Source: Mnemiopsis leidyi
Lineage: Eukaryota; Ctenophora; Tentaculata; Lobata; Bolinopsidae
Length of the DNA: 64,000 nt
Assembly: GCA_000226015.1 (NCBI GenBank)
Contig: JH153850.1
Span: forward strand, 53,502 to 117,501
Direction: 5' to 3'
Made by a program: the position numbers and the translations under genes. Below are positions 49,001-60,524 of this stretch, one piece after another (positions within the stretch are counted from its first letter, which is position 1; every line of letters starts with the position of its first letter). A model generated the notes under the pieces. That model saw only the letters and a list, made by a program, of their open reading frames with translations, did not search any database and was not told the origin of the DNA.

Positions 49001-50961
49001 TCTTTTACCCAGCTGCTATTATTTTATATCATGTCATTATTTTACTTACTTTCCACCGTCTGTACTCTTCGGAATGAACCCCATGCAACAACGTTGACAA
49101 AGGTGTTAAGTGTTGATTCGCAGACAAAGCTGACAATGCTTACCAAGATGACGAATAACTGACAACATAAACTAAGGGACAAATTGCAATACTACTGTTT
49201 AAACTCTGAATTGAAATTACGCAAGTGCAATGGAAGAATGAGTATAAGAAAATAGGGCTTCCAAGTATTGCATGCATAACCCTAAATCGAACTTCCCTTT
49301 GGAGAAAGCGTAAAGTTCCTCCAGCTATAATTTTAATTAGCATTGATTAATTAATTTTCCGCTAGATTTAAACATTGTGTCCCCTAATTAGTTCTTCCCT
49401 GATTTTAAGAGCAACAAGCTGTACTTGGTTTAACAATTATAATAAAAACGACTTGTGGTATGTTCTTTTGTTCAGCTAAACAAGTTAGCATCTTATATTT
49501 AGCTATTCGTGAAAGTATTCACTTTCCATGCTACAACTACATGCACTCCCTCTAATACTCAAATCTATAGCTTTGTAGTACATCTAGTGATTGCCTAATA
49601 TTCATACACGGCTGCACAAAACGTATCAAACGATACGGGAAAATCTCGCAGTAAATGCCATGCATAGAGAAATTGAGTCAGAGGCAGTCGATGCGGGAGG
49701 CCTCTTAAAGCGCTAAACAAGCCAAAAGAAATGTGCTCTTAACAATTGTTCTGAAGCACATCGAATTCGCCTATTGAGCTATTGGAGGAAGGTTTAGGCA
49801 GCCTGTAAGAATTGTCTCATGAGAACGTGATTCCCCTATGGAAATTTGCCAACAAATCTTTTCAAACGTGATATAAAGTTTGGATTTATGATTTTACCAT
49901 GACAATTTCCGCATTTTAGTCACCAATGATCACTGCAATCATCAATAATTAAATTGTTACGTTATTTTAGAATTAATTACTATTCAAATATTTCATTGTT
50001 CATGTTTATAATTTAAACTTTTCCAAGCTTACCTTGTACTATTGTTAATGTCATGTCTCAGTTTCTCACACATCTTTTTCTCAGCGGTCAGTCGTCTCTT
50101 TTTTTCCGGACTGAGGGTCGAAGTTGTCAGTCTTCGAGGAATAAACACTTCGTCCTGAAATATAACAAATGGTTCATGTTTTCCTCCGGCTAACATTTGA
50201 CATTGTTCAGTGCTGTGAGATGAATTGGAAACGGACGTTGAACAGATATTCAGGTTACAGGAATGAAGATATATTTATTAAATATTCTTCATAAACAGAA
50301 TATGCTTCTGTTAAATATCTCACTGTAAAGATATAAATATTATACCCAAGATCGTCTAACCCTGAGTGTTGGCTGTATGAAAGTTGTAGTGAACCCTGAT
50401 CTGCGGACCACATCGTCTTTAGGTCGCTTCAGTTTCCTGACCAGTTCAGTGAGAGAAATTCTGCTTCCTGACCGACATGGGGGACCTGCGCGGGACACAA
50501 ATTTGGTCTTCGAAAATAATGAATTTGCTCCTGTTTCATCTACTACTCCTTTCTCATAATTTTCCTGCCCCAGTTGGCCCGTTCGTGCTCCTGCTTATTC
50601 GCCTAGTTCTCCTCCTCTTATACCTATTCATTCTCCAGTCCTCCTTCTTTTCTGCTGCTCTTGCTCTCGCTCCTACTCAGTCCTACAGTCTACATCCATC
50701 TTTTATTTGCAATGTGTTTCAGCAAATTTACCGGGTTATTTCTCATTTCAAGCTACTTCCTTCCCACCGATTTTAAAAGCTGCTTATCCGAACCTAGACG
50801 TTTAACTCACCAGGAATAATCTGCTGGTTATATAGTTGAAACTCGTTTGCAGCTCCAGTGAATTGGCCTGGGGACCGATCTTTCTCGAGCTCTGATTGTA
50901 GAGAGTACGGTATGTGCTCGTACTTCGGGTCTTCCTCTGTCCCTTCTTCCATCACCATCAT
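36557..50961 (-). CDS. Single-pass type II membrane protein with alternative cytoplasmic N-termini (gene B); longest form and common exons
   Basis: I recognise no named gene. The three common exons are 37401-37516, 36899-37002 and 36557-36706 (phases 2, 1, 0; stop TAG). They encode VPRDAQTEKRCQMF, a membrane span (SVIVTLLSLLAIFFFAM), then a short ectodomain with six cysteines ending SFNLTCDKGKNAWTY...SICK, with an N-glycosylation site NLT. Positive charges before the span predict N-in, C-out. The ectodomain faintly resembles a sushi/CCP half-domain. The most distal 5' unit has three exons, 50811-50961 (MMVMEEGTEEDPKYEH), 50361-50485 and 50033-50154 (ending KMCEKLRHDINNSTR), phases 1, 0, 2, giving 255 aa. 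All upstream units end in phase 2 and fit the acceptor CTCCGCAG/G at 37516. Alternative units are listed separately. Confidence 0.8.
39288..39485. repeat. 33-bp minisatellite carrying six copies of a splice donor
   Basis: Six units of exactly 33 bp. On minus each contains GAGACATGGGTGAATGT followed by GTAAGTGTGA, that is, the last codons of alternative exon A plus its donor. The first unit (39453-39485) is the exon edge; five more lie in the intron. Reading past the first donor meets an in-frame TAA inside the donor. Confidence 0.95.
39464..39774 (-). CDS. Alternative first exon A of gene B
   Basis: It starts MAPPKTTPIKSRPVRSHP and ends YDTKGYEETWVN with a phase 2 donor (GT/GTAAGT). Joined to the common exons it gives 226 aa. 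It is basic and rich in Arg/Lys, with the signature EKRYNRHRTLMKQYD about 20 residues before the junction. The donor is embedded in the 33-bp array at 39288-39485. Confidence 0.78.
40608..40786 (-). CDS. Alternative first exon B of gene B
   Basis: MGPFTAKVEPLKTNQFFEHV to GYTHGYMNGK, phase 2 donor (AT/GTAAGT). It would give a 182-aa protein. It carries QEKRYQKHRIQSFNW and a GY pair at the same spacing as exons A and C, so it is a paralogous exon. Confidence 0.75.
41233..41414 (-). CDS. Possible further alternative first exon of gene B
   Basis: ATG-initiated open stretch (MNNFRPTKSLSLTCMPLWYF ... LLTC) ending in a strong donor, TG/GTAAGC, in phase 2. It lacks the KRYxxHR signature, so the only support is phase, donor quality and position. 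It may be chance. Confidence 0.3.
41836..42021. repeat. Near-perfect hairpin, arms about 89 bp, loop 7 bp
   Basis: The left arm 41836-41924 and right arm 41932-42021 are complementary apart from a few mismatches. The inner part, with TTTTTTTACTCGAAATAACA and AGAATT, is perfect. It lies between alternative exons of gene B. No TA or other target duplication is obvious. Confidence 0.92.
42147..42433 (-). CDS. Alternative first exon C of gene B
   Basis: ATG at 42433 (MINALSHVSAMKSRYG), ending IGYDGGHDIR with a phase 2 donor (CG/GTGAGT). It gives 218 aa. The signature is NKKRYNRHRRQTMKYD, close to exon A. It is strongly basic with a His-rich patch (HHHKNKHH). Confidence 0.75.
42941..43094. repeat. 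Hairpin with a (TA)n core and 11-N gap
   Basis: The arms TTGTATAAACATTGTTGTAA and complement flank a TA microsatellite. Bases 43011-43021 are N. It is a small MITE-like or cruciform repeat in the intron between alternative exons C and D. Confidence 0.85.
43362..43762 (-). CDS. Alternative first exon D of gene B
   Basis: MSHMPPMQCERGAPLPG start; phase 2 donor (AA/GTAAGT) after SMEEPQK. Longest single exon in the cluster (133 codons; protein 256 aa). It has the related signature SMERRYEAHRKASRV before the junction, plus an acidic middle (LEDIFELDSRRGS) and Gln/His-rich start. Confidence 0.75.
44979..45096 (+). pseudogene. Possible Harbinger-like transposase scrap
   Basis: The frame reads NDYRSVYVDEEILHEMLRVS then RQAISVLVAVVRRDVV. 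FxMLRVSRxAIxxLV recalls the start of PIF/Harbinger transposases. It is short, bounded by stops, and the match is by eye only. Confidence 0.25.
46029..46342 (-). CDS. Alternative first exon E of gene B (Lys/Ser low-complexity)
   Basis: MASASASPAMANFTPLPGPY start, ending ELDKAINESK with a phase 2 donor (AA/GTAAGA); protein 227 aa. The middle is an extreme run of Lys/Glu and then Asp and Ser. It ends FFEGKYFKHVNFEEEL, where KYFKH may be a worn form of the KRYxxHR signature. Confidence 0.7.
49050..49084 (-). CDS. Possible very short alternative first exon F of gene B
   Basis: ATG GGG encodes only MGFIPKSTDGG before a strong GTAAGT donor in phase 2. A different frame of the same stretch reads HSEEYRRWK but ends in phase 0 and would not fit. 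Support is only the donor and phase. Confidence 0.3.
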
Positions 50962-53900
50962 CGTCCATACAACGCTCCAGTAACAGTTTTCGCACCTTGC
51001 TCACATTCTGGGCTTGCCAACTTAATTGTTTAAATTTATCACTGACTAACTAAACTAAGTTTTCTGGTCAGATCAATTTTTAGTGAAACTGTATAAGTAG
51101 TGTCAAATTGTTCGATGAAAAGCCAAAGTTAATACAAATTGACTGGCATGAGATACACCATGGTCTGGAATTCGAAATCTGACATTATCTCAAGTATCAA
51201 CATGAACATTTGGCTTGGAAGATCTAATAAAGATAATGCTTCTATTCTTAAAGATTCCACAATCATTTGTCTCGAACGTCGAAAGATACTATATACTTTT
51301 TAGCACAAACAGTGAAATGCATGGGTTAACCAGTTGCTACATGATAATGAAGTAACGACTGTAGACAATGCCGATATTATACTTTTTTAGCATTTAACGC
51401 TTTAACCATGTCATGAATTATCATATGTATTAGTATAACAATAACCGTTGTTTGGTGCATATTAAATTTAATTTTACAAAAACACCTTTTGGACGATGTG
51501 TTGTTTTATTGTTGCCTAGGTTTTATTCAACAAGAGGCAAATCAAACTTAATTACATGAATGTGGGCAATTTTTGCGTAAAACACGCTAGGTCTTTTTCC
51601 TCAGAATTCGCCTGACAAAAAGGTCAGACCAGTTCAACAAGGGACAAACCTTTAAATTACATTTATGCACATGAAAAAATCATCATCTTGTGGAAACAAA
51701 AATTTTGATTTGAATTGGGCGATGGCGGCTAAAAGTGTAACGATATAAGTATAGATAAGCACTGATAAGGACTGATAAGTACGGATAAGCTCTGATATGG
51801 TGATATGAATAGTTGCTGTAGTGTAGCGTCATCTCTTTTTAATCTAGAGAATAAAGCACATTGTGCGGGGAATTAGCCGAATCCTAGACATATATATTGA
51901 GGAAAATTCCATGCGTGCAAGCACGAGTACAAATCATAAGTCATATGCGGTCTATATAGACGATGCTATGTCTATTGAGAAATGTAAAGTATGGCTAGAA
52001 GATCTGGCGTATGTTTTTAGGGTTTTCCCACGATCATGCCTTTGTTCAGGTATTAGAATAATTGTCATGAAAATGAGAATATTTATTTTTATTCTATTAT
52101 TGCTGTATATCCCGATACAGCGAAATTGCAACTGTTCAGAAGGTTGAAATGGATACAACTAGTATTGTGAAAAGTTATACAGAATTAAATCTAGAAATAA
52201 GATCTTGGAAATAGACCCAAGACTATGATACTCGTAATCGAATTGAGGCAAATTAAAGCATAATGGTTGCATTGTATTCAGCCGTGATTTGTTCTCTACA
52301 ACCTATCGAATAACGACATTGACAGTCGACTCTAATTGAATAACTAAAAAATACTCCATGAGAAAAGATCTCTGTGATGAAACCAAGATTCATTTCTGCT
52401 GTAAAGGTTACACTTACACTATCTAGAGCAGTGTGAGAAACAGTATTCAAGATAAACTAAACAATTAAACATCGGTAGTGTCAAGATTCCAGACGAAATA
52501 TCTTCGTTCAGGACAAGTCCTTGTTTGGGACAGATCGTTTTTTATCGGGACAGATTTGGACAGGAGACAAACATGGCTGCAAAATGGGGCAGAGGATTAG
52601 TCTAGTACTGCAGGAACCACAAATCTACATCGATATATAGCAACTCTACACCTAAAGTCTACACCTATAGTCATATAGTTAGTACATGTAGTACACAGTC
52701 ACCCCTCATTATCCGGGTAATCAACTGCAATGGGCAGACAAAGAACTTGACTTAGGTAGGATGTTTGAAGCCATGCTGTACTGGTTCAGAAATATATTCA
52801 GCCTTGACAGAGGTTTTGTCCAGATAGCTGTGAGTAATGTAGAGTAAACCTATACAATAATCAGCTAGTAATTTGTTTTTTACCATCTTGGCAAACAATC
52901 TGTGGAAGGTACTGTTAAGTAGAAGTTATAACGCTGTAATTGACATTGTTCGTAAAATTGTTATTATTATGTATATTTTATATTGAACCATGATCGTTGC
53001 CGGTTTGTTGCAATTACATCAAAACATGATCAATTGATTAAGTATTAGTCGTTAGAAATGGATTAAAAAATTTCAATTACGACGAATATTTGGTTATTTT
53101 AGAATTAATCGATTTTTTTTTCGATGTTTTCTAACCTGATTCAGGGCTCAGGCAAGTCATAAAAACATACAACATTGTTATATAATGTATGAGAATGTTC
53201 AAAATTGCCATTGAAATTTTTGATAGGCCAGCAATGATATCGCAGTAAACGAAATCGAGAAGGAATTAAAGAAAATCACACTTGTACGTGTTTTGAGAGT
53301 ATTTTACTATGAACCTTGCCGCCATAAAAAAGGTATAAAAGTAAAAACAATCCCGGAGCGATTTAAAAACTGTTAGTTCATGACACTCGTTTATTCCTTA
53401 TAAACAGCAGCTAATGTCTTTGGTTTGGTCGCCGACTCTCCATCGACCGTGCAATTACGGGTAGACGTCCTGGCAAAAAGAAGCAAGGTGTATCCAAAAT
53501 TGTCGTAACATGGCTCTGATATGCGGCCATTCTTAGTATTGGCATTGATAGACTTCCACTCAAGACGATGGCATAATGATCTAACGTATAATTTATTTCC
53601 TGGCCTATCTATGGTATGTATAAATGTTGATTGTGCTTATCTTTTTGGCGTTCAGGGCGAGGATTGATCAAGCAAATATTCATTTAGGCTGCTCTTTATC
53701 AGATTTTGTAATTACCATTTTTAAGCACGACATAAATTACATAATGCTCTAATGACATTGAAAGAGCTCAATAGAGAAGAATAACAACTATGATAAGCAA
53801 CAATGATAAGGAAAAGACTTATAGCCTTGAAGAACCGTAAAATTTATAATACGCGGTTTAATTTGAGAATATATTATGATCATTGACCATGAACGATTAG

Positions 53901-54839
53901 GTTTAAAAGCATGAAGTGAAACTTGTAAAAACATTTACTCAACAACTGATCAGACTATCCTTGTTTTTGTTCTCTAACACCTCACAGTACACTCTTTAGA
54001 AGCTTCATGGCTTCATCTAAATGTGCACTTTTTGGCGGATATAACTGATCTGATTATCGGTTTTCTATTAAAAAATGATAATCAAATCAGCTATTCTAAC
54101 GACTTGATATTTTTAATGAAAGTATCAATAAACGATCGAGAATCGGGTAACGAAGCGTTTTAGTGATATGCTTCTAAAATTAAAAATCCAAAGTAATAAG
54201 ACCCTCATGTTGATTCCATGTCAAACTTTTGACTATGGTCTATGATCAATGCAAAACAATTATTATAATTACATCAAAGAAATTCTTATTGCATTTTTTA
54301 GGTGTATTTGAGCGTATAATTCCCACCCTCATTAAAATATCCCTCGTACAGATTGATGCTACCAATAATAGGATTTATTCATTGTTTTTTAGCGTGACTG
54401 TCTCCATTTCTTTCTTTATATTTAAGAATTAGAAGAACTGATATTGTTGGCAAAATAAATCTGGGATCAGGGGCAAAAATTTAACATCGAAATGCGATTG
54501 CGAAGTCAATTGTCATTCCACCTCAAATGAGAATTCTCAATTTTTGGGTTATTAACTTCAATAAAGGCTATATAAACTAAAACTATGCAGTCGAACCATT
54601 GCAATAGTTTGATTTACCTACTGGAAAAGTATGAAGGTATGGCTTCGTGTTCGCCGAAAAAGATCAATCATGTTGCAAAAAGCATGCGGGTTTTCAAAAT
54701 TGTTATGAATTGAAGTTAATGTTGAAGAGTATCTCTCTTCGGGGTCGCCACTAGATCATGTAGGGTATCCAAGTTGCTGTAAAGTTTGGGAAAGTATAGT
54801 ACAACTTATCTCGACTTGGGCATCTCTACCATGAAACCA
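50962..54839. other. Gene-poor sequence, nothing supported
   Basis: AT-rich. Short open stretches near 51863-52147 and 54229-54432 lack coding-like composition, splice context or family resemblance. Confidence 0.5.
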
Positions 54840-55354
54840 TTTCCTGTAGACCGTAACCAACTATAGCTTGGTAACCATGCATAGCTTTTCAACCATCTAT
54901 TAACTTAGTAACCATCTATAGCTTAGTACCCATTTAAAGCTTGGTAACAATTTCTAGCTTGGTAACCGTCTAAACCTTGGTCACCATCTTTAGCTTAATT
55001 GCAATATATAGCTTCGTTACTATCTATAGCATCTGTAGCTTGGTAACCATGTATAGGTTAAAAACCATATATAGCTTCAGTCCACCTATGGCAGACAAAA
55101 AATTTAACGAATGTAGAGGACTATTTTTGGGTTCTTGGCCATCTCAGAAACGAGCTCTAGAGTTGTTTTGAAACTTAATGAGGTTTCTCTACTATCGAAT
55201 TTGACGTAATCGAAGAGTTTCAAGATCATCCGCAGAGCCTGGCAGAGTCTACCTACGGCAGACAAAAATGAACAAACTTGTAAGACCTTTTCTGGCGTTC
55301 TTGGCCATCTCAAATACTGGCTCCATAATAGCTTGCTAACTTTTTATAGTTTGG
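54840..55354. repeat. Degenerate 22-25 bp minisatellite (TAGCTTGGTAACCATCTA)
   Basis: Many drifting copies of TAGCTTGGTAACCATCTATAG occur here, with more at 56457-56575. The foldback element at 55363 has split this array. Confidence 0.85.
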
Positions 55355-55362
55355 TAACTTTT

Positions 55363-56456
55363 GGCAAAAGGGTCATATAGTTTGGTGAGTGGGGCAATTG
55401 GCGCCATTGGCGCCGATGGATCCACTCAATGGAACAAATGGATGTTCCAATGGCGCCAATGGCGATGAGGTCAGTGGTGCCAATGGTGGTCCCCATCGCC
55501 ATTGGCGCCAATGGATGTGTTCCATTGGCAACAATGGCTATCGCCATTGGCGACCATAGGATCATTTATAATGGATCCATCGGAACCACTCGATGGCGAT
55601 ACCCTTTTCACGATCACCACTCAGAGTGAATGGATCATTTGGAATTACAATGGCGACAATGGCAGCAATGGCGACAATGGTACCAATGATGACAATGGTA
55701 CCGACAATGGTACTGACAATGGTATCAATGGCGACAATGGCAATAATCATACCAATCGCGACAATGGAACAAACAATGGCGACAATGTTACCAATGGTGA
55801 CAATAAAACCAATGGCGACAATGGCATTAAACCAATGGCGAGAATGGCGTCAATGGCGCTAATGGCGATAATCAGATAATAATTATACCGAATTATCGGC
55901 AGTGGTGCCATTGCACGACAGTGGTGCCATGATTGCACCAATGTCGCCATTGTCGGTCCCATTGTCGGTCCCATTGTCGCCATTTTTTTATCTTTGCCTG
56001 ATTGCGCCAATGGTGACATTAGCGACATTGGCGACACTGGCGCAAATGGTGACATTGGCTTGTATGGCGCCATTGTCGTCATTGGCGCCATTGTTGGTAC
56101 TATTGTCGCCATTGGTACCATTTTCGCCATTGTCGGTACCATTGTCGCCATTGGTACCATTGTCGCCATTGTAATTCCAAATGATCCATTCACTCTGAGT
56201 GGTGATCGTGAAAAGGGTATCGCCATCGAGTGGTTCCGATGGATCCATTATAAATGATCCTATGGTCGCCAATGGCGATAGCCATTGTCGCCAAAGGAAC
56301 ACGACAATTGGCGCCAATGGCGATGGGGACCACCATTGGCACCACTGACCTCATCGCCATTGGCGCCATTGGAACATCCATTTGTTCTATCGAGTGGATC
56401 CATTGGTGCCAATGGCGCCAATTGCCCCACTCACCAAACTATATGACCCTTTTACC
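55363..56456. mobile_element. Foldback-type element, copy 1 (1.09 kb)
   Basis: The termini are GGCAAAAGGGTCATATAG and its complement ending GACCCTTTTACC. Inverted arms of about 300 bp run inward and are built largely from drifting 9-bp units (AATGGCGAC, GGCGCCATT), plus an undecayed non-repeat block around the DNA CACTCAGAGTGAATGGATC. An 8-bp direct repeat TAACTTTT flanks it (55355-55362 and 56457-56464). No transposase is inside. Repeat-peptide frames on both strands are by-products of the 9-bp unit. Confidence 0.9.
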
Positions 56457-59400
56457 TAACTTTTTATAGTTTGGTAACCATCTATCGCTTGGAAGCCAAT
56501 AGCCGTCTATAGAATGGTTACTATCTATAGCTTGGTTACCATCTATAACTTGCTAGCAATAAGCTTGTTATAGAACAGACAGAGTATCTGGAGCAGATAG
56601 GGCCCTCATTGGCAGTCAATACCCCTACCGGAGTTTTCTCTCAATTAATTAACTTATATGAGAGTATGCGATTATACTGTATTACTGTAATACCTGTTCT
56701 AAGAGTATCATGATATTGAGCAGTTATGCAAAATGCATTGCAAATTTAAGTCGTTCCCTTAGACGGGATAGCCTGAGGTGCTCATCTCCTTTTATCTAAC
56801 CCTGAGCCACTCCGTACCGAGGCACTGAACTAGCTGTAGGCAGGTTAATCTTACGAGCCAGAGAGTATGCATTTCCAGCCGAAGCTGTACCAGACGCAGT
56901 CTGGTGACTGGTCGACTTGCTAAAGCCGGGGATCGAACCCCAGACAAGCAGCAGTTATAGGAGTGTTAAATTTCAGTGTTCCGATAAGATCACGTGACCA
57001 TATCTCGGAACCACTTGACGTTTGATAACGTGACGACACCCTTGGGACCTTCCTGCTTGTTGATTTAGTATTTACATTCTACACATGGAGAGAGCACATC
57101 GATACACCTTGCTGAAAGCTAATCAGGCGGGAAATTCAGTTGAAGTCTGGCCGTCTGAGCGAGGTTACAGTTTCTTTGTTGCGAAGTGACCTATCTTCCA
57201 GTGTGTAGTGTCGAGTGTGATCAGTGTGTAGTTTAACAGATAGTGTAGGTATATAAAGCTTTATTTCTGGTGTCGCTGTCCCTCAAGATCTGTAGTGTGT
57301 ACAGCGATCTCACCTTTCCCAATTAGGTTCTTGTTTCTGTGTGTAGTGTATTATAGACGGTAGTTTTGTGTAGTATAAGGGTGGTGTTTGTGACTTTGTG
57401 TTTGCTATCCTTGTTAAACATACCGGCATGCGACATAGTTAGGATTTCTACTGAGTTCGCCTCCAGGCTACTGGGCACACATCCAGATGTTTAACTGCAG
57501 AAGTAGTATATTCAAGTAGCTATATAATATATTTACTTTTTAAGATGAATTTCCTTGTGTTTCAAGTTTGATAAGAGATGTTAATCAGAAGCTAGTATTT
57601 ATGTAAGTAACGCGAACGTGACGGAGGACCAGCCACCAGTAGTAGTACCTCACAGGATTATCTCTGATGCTTGTTACACAAACAGCTAGGGCAGGGGGCT
57701 GCCATATTAAAAGAAACTTCGGAATAGGAAATAGAATTGATTCGATTTCATTTCCTCCTTACTAAGAGTAAATGATGCACTTACAGGCTGTATATTCATA
57801 TTTTGTGTCTAGGAAGTGGATCATCCGAGTGTCCCGCATCCCGCCTCATACTTTGTTTGCTTGCATCTACAACTCAATTCCAACTTAAACGCTTATTTCT
57901 GTTTCGCCACGTAGAACAGTTCCACTAATGCTCCGGATTGTAACGCCAAGAAAGAGTTTGCAGTCCAACGAGGGCTCTCAATAAGCTGCTGCCACCTTCT
58001 TCGCAAATAGTCGTACTATTACTGGGACAAACAGCGAGAACCATTTCAAAACTGGATCCATGCAATCTTGTCAGTCCAGTGCTAAATAGATATGGGACAT
58101 CCTTTAGACCAGTTATCCATTTTCACCATCAGATGCTTCTTCACTGCTTTGGGTCCTGTGTTAAAATTCTAAGTATGAATGATGCATGGGTAAGATCGCT
58201 TTGCCCATGAACTTACCTTCTATAACGTTTAAAAATATACACTCTATAAGTAAGCCGTGAGCTGAGAATTAAGATCTCAATGTATTGCAATTAGTGGATG
58301 TCTCTCTGCAGAATTGTCTATACTTTGAAGAACTTAGTTAAAGGAAACGACCACGAGCGCAATCCCGGCTATTTTCGATGAACTTAGTTATGAACTTAGT
58401 TATGATCATCGATTTGTATTTCCTCCAAAATTATGATCAATGTTGATCAAATATGATCATGAGTTCCGTTGATCAATGATCAATATTGATTTTGAAAAAG
58501 CATTTAAATGCATATGCCGTTTTTATTTCATTATAAAGGTGCTATATAAACTGAAAGATAAATTCATGTTCTAAAATCCGATAGGTTAATTGAATTGTAG
58601 TAGTGATTAATTCGAATTTGCATTTTGCAGTTTATGGTATCAAAGTAACGAAAGGTCGATATAGGGCTGGTCTGGTGCTGTGATTGCAAAATCTGATTTG
58701 AGACAAATATCTCTTCTTCTTTATGATCTTAAAACCGTGTGGGACACCATCAGTACCATCTGTTTGCGCAAAATTGAAATCTATTCATGCTAGGAATGGG
58801 AGCTCCGAACGTCCAATGGTTTTTTATTTTAAGATGATGCTTAGCACAAAACAAAGAGTTCTGTTTTTCGAGAATCATACTCCATTGAGTAATCCTTACT
58901 CCATATTTGAGTAAAAGTGAAAAATCTGCATACAATACATTTGCATCCGAAAGTCACAATAGTACGGGTATTATCATAGGGCCAGGGACAGGTAACCGGA
59001 CCAAGGTGGTCTACATAAGGCTGTCAGTCTCCAAATACATGATTATAACAGAGGCTAGAAACAGCGTTACTCCGTACTCAAAGTTCACATTGTAATTTTC
59101 TTAAATGTTTTAACAGTACCAAGGAGACACATGTCGACCAATGTTCATACTAGATTTTAGTGCTTGAGTACCAGGCAACACCTTGTAACCTCAACTTTAA
59201 ATGTCATTTCAACGACTGGAATCGTATTTCTGATACAATAGCAAGTGACGGAATGTCGCTGTATCAAGAGGTTGGTCAGGTGGTCCCCAATCTATGCATT
59301 CACTCGCACACGATACGGCTTTCTGTCTGGACCATTTCTTTCTTGTTAGTTCATGGTAATTCGGTTATTCATAAGTCCTGATAACCTCGATTAAATTTTG

Positions 59401-60524
59401 TATTTTGGGTACACCTCATGGAGTCTGCTAATTGCTTTATCTTAATCAGTGATATTAATGTGCATCAATACATATTCCGGTATGTGATCTGAAAATTAGA
59501 CTGCTGTTTAATCGTACCACGATTACCGGAGGGGTTTAGTAGACGTTTCAGGCGTATGATTACCGATCGTCGAATTGGTTTAAAGTCTAGATTTTATTGA
59601 AGGACTCAGTAGAATGTTGGTAAGTATTGGGTCACAAATGTTTTCAGTGGTGTGACACTTGTACAGCGATTGACCTTTATAAAGTCAGACACTTATGACT
59701 TCCAATCATTCTCGATCAACGCTATAATCACGTGATACATATAAGATTTGTGATCCTTTTCCAAAAATACCGTTCACTTGAGGATTGCTATTATAAACAT
59801 CTAAGCGTACATTCGTAAGTAAAATTAAATTGTGTTCAAGCAATCATGCTTATAATTGCTAAATACCAACATTGATCAATTTGATCAGCTATTCTCTTCA
59901 TTTGTAATTGTACAGTTTCGTTGCGCAAGTTGTTTTCATTGTCTTCCGATTGTTCTCTACTCAACATTGTTGCGGAAAATGATGTATTGATATCGTTGCT
60001 GGAGAAAAGCAATTTCGACCGATCGCAGTGGTCCCCTTCCCAACTTTGCAATATATCGTTGTACCAAAGATACTACATTCTTGGCACGAAATTCATTTGT
60101 AGTAATAGTCAAATCATTTAGGTTCACCTACAAAAGGTTATATAAGAACATAAACCTCTTTTGTACTTTCTTGATCGTCTTAAAATGTATTTGGTTCTGC
60201 AGATAGGTAAGCAGTAACTCGATTATTACTTAACGCAGCGATTATATCATTTAATTCCCCGATAAGACTTTGAGACTTTTTTGGCGAATTATCAGACCAA
60301 CTGCAGGTCAAGTTTCAATTGAACAAATTGAAACTTGAAAATTGAGTTTCACATGACAAATACTCTTACCGTTTGCAGCTTGCCAAAAATGATTGATTTT
60401 TCTTTACAATCGTTACTAACTATATAGAGTCGACGAGAACAGAATACTCGGTATATTTCAGTTAATTATACACAGGGTAAGCTTAGTTTTCATTGTTATA
60501 CCGTTCGTTCCTAGGAGCCTCAAC
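56457..60524. other. Gene-poor region upstream of the ABCG gene
   Basis: It begins with the rest of the TAGCTTGGTAACC array (to about 56575). A degenerate tRNA-like B box GGGTTCGATCCCCGG on minus at 56930-56945, with TTTAACACTCC upstream, suggests another SINE. Nothing else reads as a gene. Confidence 0.45.

Noticed and set aside
55502-56317. Frames rich in NGDNGTN and APLSPLV repeats
   Set aside because: Produced by the 9-bp units of the foldback arms. They occur on both strands and in several frames at once.
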